NCBI RefSeq assembly: GCF_011008845.1 | Contig: NZ_JAAIWM010000011.1 | Span: 1 to 64,000, forward strand | From: Bacillus mesophilus | GTDB lineage: Bacteria > Bacillota > Bacilli > Bacillales > SA4 | Length of the DNA: 64,000 bases | Reading direction: 5' to 3' | Part shown: one piece after another, positions 61,219 through 64,000 of the stretch | Layout of the letters: the number at the start of each line of letters is the position of its first letter | Position numbering within the stretch: position 1 is the first letter of the stretch | Program-made: the position numbers and the translations under genes | The notes under the pieces: model-generated | Database searches by the model: none | Seen by the model: only the letters and a program-made list of their open reading frames with translations | Told to the model about the DNA's origin: nothing

Positions 61219-62343
61219 ATGAAAGAACTTACTGAAAAAATCTCACTATGGCAATTATTCATCCTGATTTTTATTTTCGAAATGGGTAGTGGCATTATTG
61301 TTGGAATTGGTAATGATGCTAAACAGGATGCCTGGATTGCGATCGCCATTGCAACCCTATTAGGGGTATTATTAGTGTTATTTTTTAGTCAAATTAATTC
61401 ACGAGTTGAAGGTAAGAATCTGTTTGAGATTTTCGAGTGGGCAGTAGGGAAATGGGTAGGTAGATTCTTTATATGTTTGTATGTCCTATATTTTATATAT
61501 ATCGCTTCTAGAGTCCTACGCGATTTTGGAGAGCTGATTTCTTCCTCTATCCTTCCTAGGACCCCTATAGAAGTGACGATGATTATTTTTATGCTTGTTG
61601 TTTCCTACGTTTTATATCTAGGTTTGGAGGTTTTAGCAAGAACGGGTGAAATATTTCTCCCTTATGTTATTTTTTTTATGTTTGGAATTGGGTTTGGGGT
61701 TTTGTTCTCTGGAGAAATGCATTTTGAAAATTTATTGCCCATATTGCCCGAAGGGATTGGACCCGTTGCTAAAGCAATTTTCCCTTCGTTACTAACGTTT
61801 CCTTTTGGAGAGTTGATTGTATTCACATTGATTTTTCCTTATGTTTCAAAAGCCAAATACATTGGTAAGGTTAGTATTGCTTCCGTATTGGCTGCAGGTT
61901 TACTACTGGTGTATTCATCAATCATCCAAATTACAACTCTAGGATCTAGTATGAAAAGTAGGGCGAACTTTCCATTACTCTCTGCTGCCGGAGAAATATC
62001 ACTACTTGAGTTTATTGAGCGTATTGACCTGTTAATTGTGTTTATCATGATGTTTGGAGTCATTATTAAGGTTGCAGTTTTTACATATGGTGGGCTTAAG
62101 GGGCTAGAACTCATTTTTTTAAGACCCTATCGCTATTTTATATTTCCAATAAGCATGCTGATTGCTTTTTTGTCTGTAGGCGTTAGTGGTAATTTTGCTG
62201 AGCATATTGAAGAGGGGTTAATCGTCGTACCATATTATTTACATCTTCCATTCCAGCTTGGAATACCTCTACTTTTATTCCCCATTATTTTATGGAAAAC
62301 GAAAGTAAAAAAGGGGGGGCAACAGCATGATCAATTTAACTAA
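61219..62343 (+). CDS. GerAB-type germinant receptor subunit B
   Basis: 374 residues, about ten helices, the spore-germination permease branch of the APC superfamily. The start WQLFILIFIFEMGSGIIVGIG and the segment ILPEGIGPVAKAIFPSLLTF are typical. It forms the ligand-binding part of the receptor in the spore inner membrane. Its end overlaps the gerAA-like gene by 17 bases. Confidence 0.93.
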   Translation: MKELTEKISLWQLFILIFIFEMGSGIIVGIGNDAKQDAWIAIAIATLLGVLLVLFFSQINSRVEGKNLFEIFEWAVGKWVGRFFICLYVLYFIYIASRVLRDFGELISSSILPRTPIEVTMIIFMLVVSYVLYLGLEVLARTGEIFLPYVIFFMFGIGFGVLFSGEMHFENLLPILPEGIGPVAKAIFPSLLTFPFGELIVFTLIFPYVSKAKYIGKVSIASVLAAGLLLVYSSIIQITTLGSSMKSRANFPLLSAAGEISLLEFIERIDLLIVFIMMFGVIIKVAVFTYGGLKGLELIFLRPYRYFIFPISMLIAFLSVGVSGNFAEHIEEGLIVVPYYLHLPFQLGIPLLLFPIILWKTKVKKGGQQHDQFN

Positions 62344-63916
62344 ATTGTTTTCAGCTCAAAAGCCTAATCAACCAACAACGAGTGATGAACTCTTGTCGGA
62401 AGGTGAAGAAGCAAAAGACCTCTCTAGCAGCTTAGCTTCAAATTATGAAACTTTTAAAAAAACCTTTCAGGATTCCATCGATTTTACGCAAAGTTATATA
62501 AAGGTTGGTGGACAAAACGGCTTTGCTTGCTATCTAGACAGTATGATTGATTCGAAGCAACTTGCTGAAAAGATTGTGGAGCCGCTAGGGAATTCCATTA
62601 AGGAGCAGGAAAACATTACTGATCAGGCATCATTTAATGAATTTCGAGAAACCTATTTCACCAGTATTCCTTATGAATTTGTCTCAAAAGAGCATGATGC
62701 TGTTTGGTATCTTTTATCGGGATATATATTACTTGTAGTTGAAGGTGTTAATGTTGCTCTAGCTTTAAAAGTTTTTGATATCCAATTCAGGGGAATTACG
62801 GAACCAAGTACACAAACTATTATTCGAGGACCAAAGGATAGTTTCACGGAATCAATGGAAACGAATGTTAGCTTAATTAGGCGTCGAATAAAGAATCCCC
62901 ATTTGCGGTTCGAGTCCTCTATTATCGGCAAGGATTCACAGACGACTGTGGTTATTGGCTATATTGACGGGATCACCAATAGCAAACTAATTGAGGAGAT
63001 AAGAAAGCGGATTAATAAAATAGACACTAGCTATATATTAGATTCTGGTAATATTGACGAATTCATTACGGATAAAAGTTTGACTGTTTTTCCGTTATTG
63101 TATAATACTGAGCGACCTGATAGTGCTTGTGCTAACCTTTTAGAAGGAAAAGTGATTATTATCGTGGATGGGAGTCCGTTTGTATTGGTAGCTCCTGTTG
63201 TTTTTACAGACTTTTTTCAATCCAGTGAAGATTATTATCAGCCTTTTGTGATGGGGTCATTCATTAGGTTTATTCGTTACATTTCATTTATGATTGCCTT
63301 GATTTTTCCATCTCTATATGTAGCTATTTCAACTTTCCACCATGAATTGCTACCTACCCCCTTACTAATTAGTGTGCAGGCTCAGCGGGAAGGGGTACCT
63401 TTTCCAGCCGTGGTTGAAATACTATTGATGGAATTTACATTTGAAGTTTTAAGAGAAGCGGGAGTAAGAATGCCAAGAGCCGTTGGTCAAACGGTATCCA
63501 TTGTAGGAGCACTAGTAATTGGACAAGCAGCGGTTGAAGCAGGACTAGTGTCGAATGTTCTCGTCATAGTGGTAGCATTTACAGCCATTGCAAGCTTCGT
63601 CTCACCTATCTATAACTTTTCTATTTCAACAAGGCTATTAAGGTTCGTCGTGATTTTATGTGCGGCTGTTTTTGGGTTGTTTGGGGTATTAGTCTTCTTA
63701 GTTGTCATGGTCATCCATCTAGCTAGCTTGCGTTCATTCGGCGTTGCATATTTAGCACCTGTGGCTCCCTTAATTATGGAAGACCAGACGGATGTATTCA
63801 TCCGTTTTCCAACATGGGCTAATAAGAAAAGACCAACCTACTTAAATCCCAAGGGTCCTTATCGTCAAAAAACCAACCAATCCCCAAGTCCTCCAACTAA
63901 AGGAGAAGATTCATGA
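62327..63916 (+). CDS. GerAA-type germinant receptor subunit A
   Basis: 529 residues. A long soluble N-terminal part (about 1-300) carries the conserved segments GYIDGITNSKLIEEIRKRI and PTTVFPLL-like turns (SLTVFPLLYNTERPD). The C-terminal helices include EILLMEFTFEVLREAGVRMP and AVGQTVSIVGALVIGQAAV. This is the standard GerA layout. The B subunit gene precedes A here, as in some receptor operons. Binding site AAAAAGGGGGGGC. Confidence 0.95.
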   Translation: MINLTKLFSAQKPNQPTTSDELLSEGEEAKDLSSSLASNYETFKKTFQDSIDFTQSYIKVGGQNGFACYLDSMIDSKQLAEKIVEPLGNSIKEQENITDQASFNEFRETYFTSIPYEFVSKEHDAVWYLLSGYILLVVEGVNVALALKVFDIQFRGITEPSTQTIIRGPKDSFTESMETNVSLIRRRIKNPHLRFESSIIGKDSQTTVVIGYIDGITNSKLIEEIRKRINKIDTSYILDSGNIDEFITDKSLTVFPLLYNTERPDSACANLLEGKVIIIVDGSPFVLVAPVVFTDFFQSSEDYYQPFVMGSFIRFIRYISFMIALIFPSLYVAISTFHHELLPTPLLISVQAQREGVPFPAVVEILLMEFTFEVLREAGVRMPRAVGQTVSIVGALVIGQAAVEAGLVSNVLVIVVAFTAIASFVSPIYNFSISTRLLRFVVILCAAVFGLFGVLVFLVVMVIHLASLRSFGVAYLAPVAPLIMEDQTDVFIRFPTWANKKRPTYLNPKGPYRQKTNQSPSPPTKGEDS

Positions 63917-64000
63917 TGCAAACATCTACAAAATCAATTATCATGTTTCTAACCGTTATTGTTTTGGCTGGATGTTGGGATCGAACTGAATTAAATGATG
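63913..64000 (+). CDS. GerAC-type germinant receptor lipoprotein, N-terminal part
   Basis: The window ends after about 29 codons. The product begins MMQTSTKSIIMFLTVIVLAG and continues CWDRTELND, the lipobox Cys and invariant WDR-E-L-N-D start of GerAC subunits. Start ATG 63913 or 63916, overlapping the gerAA-like stop. Confidence 0.92.
   Translation, partial: MMQTSTKSIIMFLTVIVLAGCWDRTELND

Overview
The window looks like the chromosome of a spore-forming, low-GC member of the Bacillaceae. It opens inside a 5S rRNA gene. Gene content and order follow the Bacillus subtilis yp- region closely: ypcP, sspL, ypdQ, ypeP, ypeQ, then ypgQ, ypgR, brxA, ypiP, ypjP, thyA, dfrA, yplQ, ypmP, ypmQ, ypmR. 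Spore genes are scattered throughout (sspL, a CotF-type coat protein, YjcZ, a ger operon). Accessory islands interrupt this backbone. All calls come from reading the sequence and remembered family features; no database search was run.

Layout. 1-5.9 kb: end of an rRNA operon, then ypcP/sspL and the RNase H-like pair ypdQ and ypeP with ypeQ. 6-9.8 kb: a ykoN/ykoP/ykoQ-like group (lipid-type glycosyltransferase and metallophosphoesterase) with small genes around it. 9.9-21 kb: GNAT, methyltransferase, fhs, the helicase gene yfmL, a MOSC protein, a CotF-like protein, and an arginine-deiminase-fold protein with an amino acid permease. 21.2-25.3 kb: a 1026-residue GNAT fusion protein paired with an amidohydrolase. 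25.3-29.4 kb: the most interesting locus. It holds a secreted KP-43-type subtilase, an XRE-TPR regulator of the RRNPP class (PlcR/NprR-like), and 14 bases downstream a secreted precursor made of eight tandem copies of a 16-residue peptide. 29.4-39.9 kb: degV, ypgQ, yfmR, mobA, an NlpC/P60 hydrolase, ypgR, brxA, ypiP, ypjP. 40-42.5 kb: an anthrax-lethal-factor/PPEP-like metalloprotease and a PadR/DUF2812 pair behind a perfect 36-bp palindrome. 43.4-51.1 kb: thyA-dfrA, a frameshifted GNAT gene, an M3 peptidase, yplQ, ypmP, ypmQ, ypmR. 51-56.6 kb: dat with a P1-family peptidase, uppP, yjcZ, an epimerase, a thioredoxin-reductase-like flavoprotein. 56.8-60.8 kb: yodT-yodS-yodR-yodQ. 61-64 kb: a germinant-receptor operon (small two-helix protein, B, A, and the start of C).

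The 25-29 kb locus reads as a self-contained peptide signalling system. The regulator and the multi-copy pheromone precursor are probably co-transcribed. One 23-bp motif occurs upstream of the protease gene and twice, as an inverted pair, upstream of the regulator. That arrangement suggests the regulator controls both its own operon and the protease. It resembles NprA-NprR-NprX of the B. cereus group, but with a subtilase as the protease and an eight-copy precursor.

The intergenic space also carries a family of nested modular repeats. They combine Bacillaceae-1-type RNA hairpins with a second structured module whose stems differ in sequence but keep their pairing between copies.
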